A DNA stretch of 64,000 bases, from NCBI GenBank assembly GCA_035529935.1, contig DATKVT010000169.1, forward strand, positions 38,845-102,844. Reading direction: 5' to 3'. Position numbers and translations under genes: made by a program. Source of the DNA: Williamwhitmania sp. Lineage in GTDB: Bacteria; Bacteroidota; Bacteroidia; Bacteroidales; Williamwhitmaniaceae. Of the stretch, positions 56,535 through 64,000 are shown piece by piece; positions within the stretch are counted from its first letter, which is position 1; each line of letters begins with the position of its first letter. The notes under the pieces are model-generated. The model ran no database searches. It was not told where the DNA came from and worked only from the letters and a program-made list of their open reading frames with translations.

Positions 56535-58235
56535 CTACAAATGTTTTTTTGATATCTTTTCCATTAATCCTTTTCTTTCCGGTTCGATTTTTAAACTCAT
56601 TTTCCAATAAGTTAAAGCATCAGCAATATTTCCTAACATGAACTTGGTATCGCCATAGTGTTCAAGTACTTCAGCATTATCATCAGCCCCATTAACAATG
56701 GCTTGTCTGATAAATGATTCAGCCTCGTTGTAACGCTTTAATTTGAACAAAATCCAGCCATAAGTATCAAGAAAGGTAGAATTATTAGGATCTTGATTAA
56801 TGGTTATTCTGCTCATCTTCAGTGCGTCATCAAGGTTTTTTCCGTCAACACTAAGAAAATAGCTATAATTATTAAGTACGCCAAGTTGGTTAGGATTAAT
56901 CGCTAACACCTTATCGTACATTTTATAACCCAATTTTTTCCTTCCTATCTCATGGAAAATATCGCCCATTGTAGAGTAATAATCAGGCTTCAGTGATGGA
57001 CGATAAGCAAGACGATCTTCATATTTTTTCAAAATCTCAATAGCCAACTTAGCTTTACCTTGCTGCCAAACAGCGATCGCTTTAATGAAAGGGATAAAGG
57101 GATTCTTTACAAAAACATTAACCAAAGAATCAGTTATAGCAGCAATTGAATCATGCCGTTGAAGTTGAAGCTCTATGGAAAGATATCTCTCCCATATCAT
57201 TTCACTAGAATATTCTGAATGTACAACATATTTCAAATTATCTAATGCCCCAGCATAATTTCCTTTTAAGATATTAACTTGTGATTTCAGGTCAGCAATC
57301 AAGGGATTGTTACCAAACTTATTCACAAGACTACCTAACGATGCCTGAATAGGCACCACGCTTTGTGCAGCAACCTGGGGATTAGTTAATAACTTAGAAA
57401 GTAACTGATAAATATCCTCAATTGCACCATTAGAGGCAATAAGCTGATTTAGATATGTAAAGTACAAATCAATATTGCCAGTAACCAAGTAAAAGTTACT
57501 TAAGTTTAAAAGCACCAAAGCATTGGTGCTATCTAAAAGATAGCAATCGCTAAGTTCCTGCTTTGCCAATTGAATTTTTCCAGCGGCAAGATAGGTATCG
57601 TAAAGCATTAAACGATAACGAATATTAGTACTATCGGAAAGCACTAATCGTTTAGCTTCAACAATGGCATCATCATAATTCTTTTGCTTAGTTAGAATGT
57701 CAATCTTAGAACCTGAAATAACATCCTGAATTCCATAAAGTGCCTCGGCAACATTTAAGGTTTTTAATGCATTTGGTAAGTCCCCAACCTTCTGATAAAG
57801 AAATGCTAAATTGAGGAAATCTTCAATAGCGACAGTCTTTGAATTAACAATTTTTTGGTAAACCCACACTGCTTCGAGATTCTTTCCGGCAAACGCTAGC
57901 ACTTGAGCATACTGTAAGGCATAGTATTTATTTGAAGAATTGCCATAGTAAGCCTTTGATGCGTAACTTAAAGCTTCATCGACCTTATGTAGATTATAAG
58001 AAACAATAGAAAGTTCATAGTAATAGTCAAGATTATCCTTCTCGTAGGCGATACATCGTTTTAGCAACTCATAGGAAACGGCATAATTTTGCATAAATTT
58101 ATTCCGAATTGCTTCATGGAAGTAATATTTTGCCTTAACACTATCTTCTGCGGCCTTAGATTCAACATGAACCAGCTTTTGAGCAAGCAAGAGATTGGGA
58201 ACTAAGAATAATGAAAGAAGAATAAACCGTTTCAT
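56535..58235 (-). CDS. Secreted TPR-repeat protein
   Basis: A 566-residue protein with signal peptide (KRFILLSLFLVPNLLLAQ) and about 12 TPR units through its length, for example VSYELLKRCIAYEKDNLDYYYELSIVSYNLHKVDEAL and NPNQLGVLNNYSYFLSVDGKNLDDALKMSRITINQDP. The late repeats with STFLDTYGWILFKLKRYNEAESFI and HYGDTKFMLGNIADALTYW are typical of Bacteroidetes TPR lipoprotein-like scaffolds. It is inserted between dut and the EnvC-like gene and is likely periplasmic. Partner unknown; a scaffold for the EnvC-like activator is a reasonable guess. Confidence 0.85.
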   Translation of the reverse strand: MKRFILLSLFLVPNLLLAQKLVHVESKAAEDSVKAKYYFHEAIRNKFMQNYAVSYELLKRCIAYEKDNLDYYYELSIVSYNLHKVDEALSYASKAYYGNSSNKYYALQYAQVLAFAGKNLEAVWVYQKIVNSKTVAIEDFLNLAFLYQKVGDLPNALKTLNVAEALYGIQDVISGSKIDILTKQKNYDDAIVEAKRLVLSDSTNIRYRLMLYDTYLAAGKIQLAKQELSDCYLLDSTNALVLLNLSNFYLVTGNIDLYFTYLNQLIASNGAIEDIYQLLSKLLTNPQVAAQSVVPIQASLGSLVNKFGNNPLIADLKSQVNILKGNYAGALDNLKYVVHSEYSSEMIWERYLSIELQLQRHDSIAAITDSLVNVFVKNPFIPFIKAIAVWQQGKAKLAIEILKKYEDRLAYRPSLKPDYYSTMGDIFHEIGRKKLGYKMYDKVLAINPNQLGVLNNYSYFLSVDGKNLDDALKMSRITINQDPNNSTFLDTYGWILFKLKRYNEAESFIRQAIVNGADDNAEVLEHYGDTKFMLGNIADALTYWKMSLKIEPERKGLMEKISKKHL

Positions 58236-58272
58236 CTAAAGAAATTTAAATTAACGTTTAGTGGTTAGAAAG

Positions 58273-58704
58273 TTATTTTCCGGTGTGGCCAAAGCCACCA
58301 GAACCTCGATCGGTTTCCGACACAACAGTAACTTCATTCCAGCGTATTTGTTCTACCTTCGAAAAAACTATCTGAGCAATCCTCTCGCCAGGATTAATTG
58401 TAAACTCGGCTGTAGAAAGATTCACCAAGATTACCTTCAATTCACCTCGATAATCAGCATCGACGGTCCCAGGGCTATTTAAAACTGTAATTCCTTGTTT
58501 GGCTGCAAGACCACTTCTTGGTCTAACCTGTCCCTCAAACCCTACCGGAATTTCAAAGAAAAGTCCAGTTGGGATCAATACTCTTTCAAGTGATTTTAAG
58601 ACAAGAGAATTATCCAACTTAGCCTGAATATCTAAGCCTGAACTTCCATCGGTTGCATATGAAGGTAAAGAAAAACCACTATGGTTAATGACTTTTATTT
58701 CCAT
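58273..58704 (-). CDS. dut: dUTP diphosphatase
   Basis: A 143-residue trimeric dUTPase. The five motifs are present: motif 1 [12 protein letters not shown], motif 2 [10 protein letters not shown], motif 3 [16 protein letters not shown], motif 4 [12 protein letters not shown], and the glycine-rich C-terminal motif 5 [12 protein letters not shown]. It hydrolyses dUTP to dUMP and keeps uracil out of DNA. The start overlaps the end of the flippase gene by 20 bases. Confidence 0.96.
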   Translation of the reverse strand: MEIKVINHSGFSLPSYATDGSSGLDIQAKLDNSLVLKSLERVLIPTGLFFEIPVGFEGQVRPRSGLAAKQGITVLNSPGTVDADYRGELKVILVNLSTAEFTINPGERIAQIVFSKVEQIRWNEVTVVSETDRGSGGFGHTGK

Positions 58705-60184
58705 AACTCAATAGAATAGATTTCAATTTATTACGAACATCAACTTCCCTAAACAAAAAATATAGTAAGAAGAAGCAAAGCATGAAAAACCTTATCAGAG
58801 TAAAAAATATGTTAGTGGTTTCTGGCATTAGCCTACTAAGAAAAAAAAGTGCAATACTTAAAGCAAAATATTCAAATATTCGTTTAAGGTCATAAGGAAC
58901 AGGAAATATTCTTTGCCCAACAATATAGGATAATACAACCATCACAAAGTAGCTAACTAGCCGAGCCCAAGCACTACCATAAAAACCATATATAGGAACC
59001 GTAAAATAGTTAATTAAAACATTCACAAGTAAACCCAAAATTGTAAAAGTCACCGCGAAACGAGTTCTATCAGTAAGTTTAAACCATACGGAAAGATTAA
59101 AGTAGAAACCAAAAAAAACGTATGATAAGAGAAGTATGGGAACAATTCCAATACCTGAACGATAATTCCCACCCAAAATCATTTCAAAATATGAAATGTA
59201 AAAGGATATAAATAGAAAGATAAACAAGCTTACAAAAAAGAAATACTTTGCTGAATCAGCATAGAACTTCTTAGAACCTTTAGAATCCGAGGTGGTGAAA
59301 AAAATCGGTTCAGCAGCAAACCTATAAACCTGAATGAATAAATTAAGAAGTATCGATATTTTGAGTATTCCACCATAAATACCCAGCTGATACATTGGAT
59401 GTTGTTCAGGAGGAATCATATACTTAATAAAAAAACGATCAGCCATATCATTAACAATTCCAGCAAGACCTCCAATCATTAGTGGAATAGAATAGGTAAT
59501 AATCTCCTTAATTAATTGATAGTTAAAATTGAGTTTTATCCTTAAAAATTCCCTGTAGAAATAAGCAAGTGTAGCAAGGCTTGCAATAAAATTAGCAATA
59601 AAAACAAGAACAACTAGACCAGAATTTTCAAAAGCGGGAATTTTGTGAAGCTGGTTAATAAAATAGGTATTCGAAAGAAAAACAAAATTTAAGGCAACGT
59701 TAATTAATATATTCCCGCTTTTGACCAAAACAAATTCAAGTGCTTTGCCATCAAGTCGCAATTTTGAAAATGGAATAGCAACAATAGTATCAAAGAAAAG
59801 AATCAGAACGAAAAGAAAAACATATTCAGGGTTAGAGGAGTAACCGAGAAAACAAGCAATTGGATGAAGGAAAATAGAAGAGAAAAGTAAAAATAGTAGG
59901 CCGTTGGAAAAAAGTATTAAAAAGGAGTTACTAAAAACTTCAGCATGACTTCGATCTTTTGAGGCAAAACGAAAAAAGCCAGTTTCTAAGCCAAGTGTCA
60001 AGAGTATTTGAAGAACTGCAGTTAAGGCATAAAAATCAGTGATAATACCGTAAGTAGCCGGACCAAATATTCGAGTATGGTACGGAACCAAAAGATAATT
60101 TATGAATCGACCACCAACACTACTAATTCCATATATAGCAGCGTGGCCAAACAGTGTTCTAAATAGATTCTTATTGGATTCCAC
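58685..60184 (-). CDS. Polysaccharide/oligosaccharide flippase (MOP superfamily, Wzx-like)
   Basis: A 499-residue membrane protein with 12 to 14 hydrophobic helices. The GTG at 60184 (encoding [19 protein letters not shown]) gives the usual N-terminus of this family; a TTG at 60208 in the same frame is the other option. The opening [27 protein letters not shown] and [11 protein letters not shown] are typical of Bacteroidetes RfbX-like flippases that turn lipid-linked oligosaccharides across the inner membrane. It overlaps the patatin gene stop by 14 bases and dut by 20. No glycan polymerase or transferase lies beside it. Confidence 0.87.
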   Translation of the reverse strand: MESNKNLFRTLFGHAAIYGISSVGGRFINYLLVPYHTRIFGPATYGIITDFYALTAVLQILLTLGLETGFFRFASKDRSHAEVFSNSFLILFSNGLLFLLFSSIFLHPIACFLGYSSNPEYVFLFVLILFFDTIVAIPFSKLRLDGKALEFVLVKSGNILINVALNFVFLSNTYFINQLHKIPAFENSGLVVLVFIANFIASLATLAYFYREFLRIKLNFNYQLIKEIITYSIPLMIGGLAGIVNDMADRFFIKYMIPPEQHPMYQLGIYGGILKISILLNLFIQVYRFAAEPIFFTTSDSKGSKKFYADSAKYFFFVSLFIFLFISFYISYFEMILGGNYRSGIGIVPILLLSYVFFGFYFNLSVWFKLTDRTRFAVTFTILGLLVNVLINYFTVPIYGFYGSAWARLVSYFVMVVLSYIVGQRIFPVPYDLKRIFEYFALSIALFFLSRLMPETTNIFFTLIRFFMLCFFLLYFLFREVDVRNKLKSILLSYGNKSH

Positions 60185-62492
60185 GGTTGTTAAACAAAAT
60201 GAAGCCAAAGTTAAAGGTTATATAGAGATTCTTATTTTCCTTGTTGTAATAATTAAGGAAAATACTTGCAGGCCCAAAAGTAGTTTGATAAACCATACCG
60301 GCTGCCCCCATAAGAATAAATTTTGGCCATTTTGGAGAATAGTATGCAGAATAAGTCACATCATTTCGAAGAAAACTCCTATACGGTTGAAAAAAATAGC
60401 CCTCCAAACGAAGTTGCAAGTTATTACTCAGCTTTAAAATTGGGATTACTCCAGCAGCTATGTAGCTATTTGCATGATAATTTGGCAGAAAAAGAGTTTT
60501 CGAATGTGGATTAGGTGTAAATCCGCTACTTGAAATTAAGGTAGAAGTATAATTTTCAAAAAAACGCTTGCTCGAATATACCCCATCAATAATAACACCC
60601 ATTCTAAACCCTCTATATATCTTGTGGTATGATTCATTGAGAAAACGTAACTCATACCAATCATGATTAATAATAGCATCGGTGTTTGCCGGCGGGCTTG
60701 TAGTACCTGGAGAATAATTTTCATACCCGCTTATATAGCTGAAAGAAATTTGACGGAATATGCCACGATCGGCATATTGCTTATAGTTTAGGCTATTCAT
60801 TCCGAAACTTGTGCCTACATTTATATAGGTGAAATCGGTTACATCAGGTATATCGCTTTTCAAAAAATCGGTAGTTTGGTAGTATTGCGAACGCTCTATA
60901 CCGCCATTTGAATTAAGTTTTAAAAGAAACTGAGTGCCAAGTGCGAAACCAACAGAAAATGAACCATACGATTCAGTTTGAATCAAATAGCTTGGCTTAA
61001 CATCCTCAAAAAAAGGGTCAATCGAACTATTATAGTAGTCGAAACGATTTAAACACAAATTGAGATCGTAGTATACCGGAATTTTCCAAGGGAAATCACG
61101 CTTTACACCAAGAAGAAGAGAGCTATAAAGCCGTCCAAATCCAACATTCATATATAAACTAGTTGCACTATGTCGAAAGAATCGATATTCTGCTCCAAGG
61201 AAACCCTGATTCATAGAGCTGGAAGAAATATTTCCACCAAAAGAGAGATCTAAAAAATTATCAGTTTGAATCTTCAAATTAAGGTCAAAAGCATTAGCAG
61301 TAGAATCATAGTGTGCAAGAGGATAAATGGAAACTACGCTCTTATCGCTAAGTAATTTGAAATACTCACGTTCTAGATCATTCATATTAAACGTCTTATG
61401 CTTATTCCTATGAAAAGAACGATAAAAATAATCCTCCTGATTACCCTTTAAACCGGTAAGAACAACCTTGTTAAAAGTTAATTTTGGAAATTTATCTTGA
61501 AAAGCAACTCGTTTTGCAGCCAATTCCTGTGGGTTATTTCGTCTATGAACTCTAGTCTTTATGGAATCGATAAATTTGATAGTCTGATCATATCCTGCCT
61601 TTTCAATCTCGTCAATCTTATCAAAGTCCAATAATCCAACATCGTTAAAAGAAGTTTCAATTACCAATCCCTTATCCTTTGGAAGCTTATAATTCGTCTT
61701 CCCCATAATCATGTTCTCAACCTGAGCTAAAATATTGTCTTCATCAGGGCGTGGCGAATTGTGGCTAACCTGACTACCAATTATGATATCCGGATGAAAA
61801 TCTTTCTCCATAATATCCCAAGGAAAATTGTTGTAAATACCTCCGTCAAAAAGTAATACAGAATCAATGGTGATTGGCTTGTAGTAAAAAGGAAAAGTCA
61901 TGCTAGCTCTTATTGAAGAACCAAGGTCGCCGGAAGAACAAATAAATTGACGATTATGATATACATCCGAGGCAACGCAACGAAAAGGAACAAAAAGATT
62001 ATTAAAATTGTAGTCACAAGAAGCAGAAGCACCAGCAAATATTTTAAGGAATGCCAAGTCCATCTGGTGAGTAGGAATTATATTCGTAGGTAATTTAGGA
62101 CGTGGAACACTATCTTTGAAACTGATCTTAATTGAGAACTGCCCACTATTCTGTAATCCTCGCTTGAAATAGTATGTGAAATTTTCATCAATAACACCCC
62201 TGGACCAGTTTTTAAAATCGTCAGTTCGAAAGAGGGAATCCATTTCGTGGGGTGAGTATCCAATTGCATATAATCCACCAATTATAGCCCCCATCGAGGT
62301 ACCAGTAATATAATCGATGGGGATACCATTTTCTTCAAGCGCTTTAATTACACCAATGTGAGCAAGCCCTTTAGCCCCACCACCACTAAGCACGAGACCC
62401 ACAGATTGGCCAAAGAGTAGATCAATTCTTAGCATGATTATAACCAACACCAAAAAAAAACTGTTTACTTTGCCTACAATTTTCATTTTCAT
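60171..62492 (-). CDS. Patatin-like phospholipase with outer-membrane barrel
   Basis: A 773-residue secreted protein with signal peptide (FFLVLVIIMLRIDLLFGQ). The patatin domain (about 30-320) has the oxyanion loop SGGGAKGLAHIG, nucleophile S66 in GTSMGAI, and D216 in FDGGIYNNFPW. A POTRA-like segment follows (about 340-410, VVLTGLKGNQEDYFYRSF), then a C-terminal barrel (about 420-773) rich in aromatic strands (GAEYRFFRHSATSLYMNVGFGRLYSSL). The layout equals that of type Vd autotransporters such as PlpD and FplA, which display the lipase outside or cleave it. It is first in the long minus-strand cluster. Confidence 0.88.
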   Translation of the reverse strand: MKMKIVGKVNSFFLVLVIIMLRIDLLFGQSVGLVLSGGGAKGLAHIGVIKALEENGIPIDYITGTSMGAIIGGLYAIGYSPHEMDSLFRTDDFKNWSRGVIDENFTYYFKRGLQNSGQFSIKISFKDSVPRPKLPTNIIPTHQMDLAFLKIFAGASASCDYNFNNLFVPFRCVASDVYHNRQFICSSGDLGSSIRASMTFPFYYKPITIDSVLLFDGGIYNNFPWDIMEKDFHPDIIIGSQVSHNSPRPDEDNILAQVENMIMGKTNYKLPKDKGLVIETSFNDVGLLDFDKIDEIEKAGYDQTIKFIDSIKTRVHRRNNPQELAAKRVAFQDKFPKLTFNKVVLTGLKGNQEDYFYRSFHRNKHKTFNMNDLEREYFKLLSDKSVVSIYPLAHYDSTANAFDLNLKIQTDNFLDLSFGGNISSSSMNQGFLGAEYRFFRHSATSLYMNVGFGRLYSSLLLGVKRDFPWKIPVYYDLNLCLNRFDYYNSSIDPFFEDVKPSYLIQTESYGSFSVGFALGTQFLLKLNSNGGIERSQYYQTTDFLKSDIPDVTDFTYINVGTSFGMNSLNYKQYADRGIFRQISFSYISGYENYSPGTTSPPANTDAIINHDWYELRFLNESYHKIYRGFRMGVIIDGVYSSKRFFENYTSTLISSSGFTPNPHSKTLFLPNYHANSYIAAGVIPILKLSNNLQLRLEGYFFQPYRSFLRNDVTYSAYYSPKWPKFILMGAAGMVYQTTFGPASIFLNYYNKENKNLYITFNFGFILFNNRGIQ

Positions 62493-62493
62493 C

Positions 62494-62501
62494 TACTTTT
62501 G
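62494..62501 (+). promoter_or_regulatory. Bacteroidetes -7 promoter element before the cyclophilin gene
   Basis: TACTTTTG, an exact TAnnTTTG match, 39 bases before the ATG at 62541. It lies 5 bases from an opposing element for the patatin gene. Confidence 0.5.
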
Positions 62502-62506
62502 CATGA

Positions 62507-62514
62507 CAAAGTTA
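62507..62514 (-). promoter_or_regulatory. Bacteroidetes -7 promoter element before the patatin gene
   Basis: TAACTTTG on the minus strand, an exact TAnnTTTG match, only 14 bases upstream of the patatin ATG; predicted transcripts would have a very short leader. Confidence 0.5.
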
Positions 62515-62540
62515 CATTAGCTTATCCAAACAATAACCGA

Positions 62541-63359
62541 ATGAAAAAGCTTTTTTTAGCTAAGATATTGATTGCTGTGTCAATGCTATTAATAATAGCC
62601 AGCTGCACACATAAAACTGGACCCACAAAGGTTCTAATAAAAACATCAGAAGGAAATATCGTTGTAGAGCTATTTGATGATACTCCAAAGCATAAGGCTA
62701 ATTTTTTAAAGCTAATAAAAGAGGGATACTACAACGGGCTACTGTTCCATAGAGTAATCCAAAACTTTATGATCCAAGCCGGCGATCCCAACTCAAGAAA
62801 TGCAGAACCAGGAAAAGTCTTGGGAGACGGTGACCCAGGCTATACTATTGATGCCGAAATACGACCAAATCACTTTCATAGAAAAGGTGCACTAGCCGCA
62901 GCAAGAAACTCCGATGACGTGAATCCAGAAAAAAAATCATCGGGATCACAATTCTACATTGTCCAAGGTAAGACCTTCACTTCGCAAGAACTTGATAACC
63001 TAGTTGTTAAGGTAAACAACACAAGAAAAACATCAATGTTTTCAAATATTCTGAAACAAAAACTTGAAAAACTGGGAGATAACTACTCACAGCAAGAATT
63101 TCAGAAAATAATGGACAATGTTAAAGACAGCGTTGAAAACATTCTTATGCCCAAAAATACTTTTGCTATCCCAGAAGATCGCAGAAAAGTATATATGACA
63201 GAAGGTGGAACACCCCACCTAGATGGTAACTATACTGTATTTGGACAAGTGTTAGAGGGCTTTGATGTAATCGATAAGATTGCAAGTGTTGAAACAGACC
63301 AAAATGACAGACCCAAAAAAGATGTTGTAATTTTGAAAATATTTGAAAAAATACTATAA
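62541..63359 (+). CDS. Lipoprotein cyclophilin-type peptidyl-prolyl isomerase
   Basis: A 272-residue lipoprotein. I chose the ATG at 62541, which gives a lipoprotein signal with lipobox LLIIAS-C; an earlier frame start adds 14 residues. The cyclophilin core has LLFHRVIQNFMIQAGDP (catalytic Arg in FHRV), GSQFYIVQGKTF and HLDGNYTVFGQVLEGFDVIDKI. An insertion of about 70 helical residues (TRKTSMFSNILKQKLEKLGDNYSQQEF) separates the last two, as in other Bacteroidetes members. It probably helps fold periplasmic or outer-membrane proteins. pheS begins one base after the stop. Confidence 0.92.
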   Translation: MKKLFLAKILIAVSMLLIIASCTHKTGPTKVLIKTSEGNIVVELFDDTPKHKANFLKLIKEGYYNGLLFHRVIQNFMIQAGDPNSRNAEPGKVLGDGDPGYTIDAEIRPNHFHRKGALAAARNSDDVNPEKKSSGSQFYIVQGKTFTSQELDNLVVKVNNTRKTSMFSNILKQKLEKLGDNYSQQEFQKIMDNVKDSVENILMPKNTFAIPEDRRKVYMTEGGTPHLDGNYTVFGQVLEGFDVIDKIASVETDQNDRPKKDVVILKIFEKIL

Positions 63360-63360
63360 A

Positions 63361-64000
63361 ATGCTTGAGAAAATAAAACAACTGGAAGAAGAGATAGAAC
63401 GCTTCAGCTGCGAGGTAGAAAAATCCTTGGAAGATTGGAGAATCAAGTTGCTTGGAAAGAAAGGAGAAATTACCCAACTTTTTGAAGAGTTCAAAAATGT
63501 TATTCCAGAGCAAAAAAAAGAATTTGGTCAACGACTAAATAACCTTAAGAACAGTGCTATAAATAAAATAGTAACACTCAAAGAACAACTTGAAGACAAG
63601 GATGTTGATGATACCAAAGAGGACAAAACGCGACCTTCTGAAATGGTTGCCATTGGAACTCGACATCCTATTTCATTAGTGAAAAGGGAAATCACTAGTA
63701 TTTTTTCTAAGCTTGGGTTTATTGTCGAAGAAGGACCAGAAATTGAAGACGATTGGCATGTATTCTCAGCACTCAATTTCCCACCAGAGCACCCAGCCAG
63801 GGACATGCAGGATACTTTTTTCATTGCAAAGAATCCAGATATCCTACTGCGCACACATACTTCCTCTGTTCAGGTAAGGGTAATGCAGAATCAAAAGCCA
63901 CCAATTAGAGCAATCATGCCAGGGAGAGTATTTCGTAATGAAGCCATCTCTGCAAGGGCACATTGTATTTTTCACCAGGTTGAAGGCCTCTATATTGATG
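63361..64000 (+). CDS. pheS: Phenylalanyl-tRNA synthetase alpha subunit, 5' part
   Basis: An open frame of 213 codons with no stop, cut by the window end. The N-terminal coiled coil (KIKQLEEEIERF, then KKGEITQLFEEFKNV) is followed by the catalytic core: RHPISLVKREITSIFSKLGF, GPEIEDDWHVFSALNFPPEHPARDMQDTFF, motif 1/2 region LLRTHTSSVQVRVM and PGRVFRNEAISARAHCIFHQVEGLYID. These match PheS of class II synthetases. The full subunit should be about 340 residues. The start ATG is one base after the cyclophilin stop. Confidence 0.95.
   Translation, partial: MLEKIKQLEEEIERFSCEVEKSLEDWRIKLLGKKGEITQLFEEFKNVIPEQKKEFGQRLNNLKNSAINKIVTLKEQLEDKDVDDTKEDKTRPSEMVAIGTRHPISLVKREITSIFSKLGFIVEEGPEIEDDWHVFSALNFPPEHPARDMQDTFFIAKNPDILLRTHTSSVQVRVMQNQKPPIRAIMPGRVFRNEAISARAHCIFHQVEGLYID

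Overview
The window comes from the chromosome of a member of the Bacteroidetes, most likely a Bacteroidales-like anaerobe or a close relative. The evidence is the mix of families (a DUF4271 protein next to a HemD-like protein, DUF2723/GT117 protein O-mannosyltransferase, bactofilin, PorT-like barrels, two-component-type propellers, U32 peptidase), an F-type ATP synthase with the Bacteroidetes layout (short epsilon, AtpB with a signal peptide, atpDC apart from atpBEFHAG), and repeated copies of the Bacteroidetes -7 promoter element TAnnTTTG just upstream of start codons. I see no rRNA, tRNA, CRISPR array, prophage or insertion sequence. It reads as core chromosome, and a pair of parS-like palindromes beside mnmG suggests the replication-origin half.

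Layout. 1-2.9 kb: an ECF sigma factor, a membrane-anchored protein in the anti-sigma position and an outer-membrane barrel gene, with matching ECF-type promoters before the sigma gene and the barrel gene. 3-3.8 kb: an e(P4)-type acid phosphatase lipoprotein. 3.8-10.9 kb (minus): yciH/SUI1, a large surface metalloprotease/propeller/barrel protein, 5-formyl-THF cyclo-ligase and a multi-PAS hybrid histidine kinase. 11-15 kb (plus): DUF2723 glycosyltransferase and a tandem universal stress protein. 15-21 kb (minus): unknown protein, mnmH, AIM24-like protein, rsgA, YitT-family protein, U32 peptidase. 21-25 kb (minus): atpD-atpC-hydrolase-GT9. 25-30 kb: polyprenyl synthase plus RND/MMPL exporter (minus) and a divergent Na/Pi symporter (plus). 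30-36.8 kb (minus): atpG-A-H-F-E-B, a four-helix membrane protein in the AtpI position, bactofilin, rhomboid protease. 37-44.5 kb: TPR-SpoIIE phosphatase and a propeller protein (minus), AsmA-like protein and an orphan histidine kinase (plus). 44.5-48.9 kb (minus): CtpA/S41 protease, yidD, rnpA, hemD-like, DUF4271. 49-62.5 kb (minus): a long, tightly packed cluster from patatin-barrel through flippase, dut, TPR protein, envC-like, RsbW-like ATPase, ybeY, mnmG and adenine deaminase to uvrC. 62.5-64 kb (plus): lipoprotein cyclophilin and the 5' part of pheS, cut by the window end.

Themes. Envelope biogenesis and stress dominates (ECF module, surface protease, AsmA, EnvC-like, patatin-barrel, flippase, bactofilin, CtpA). 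Translation and RNA maturation follows (rsgA, ybeY, rnpA, mnmG, mnmH, yciH, pheS). Energy supply is the split ATP synthase. The observations most worth checking are the ECF-type promoter pair, the parS pair at mnmG, the protease-propeller-barrel protein, the four-cysteine PAS domain of the hybrid kinase, and the separated SpoIIE/RsbW-like partner-switch components.
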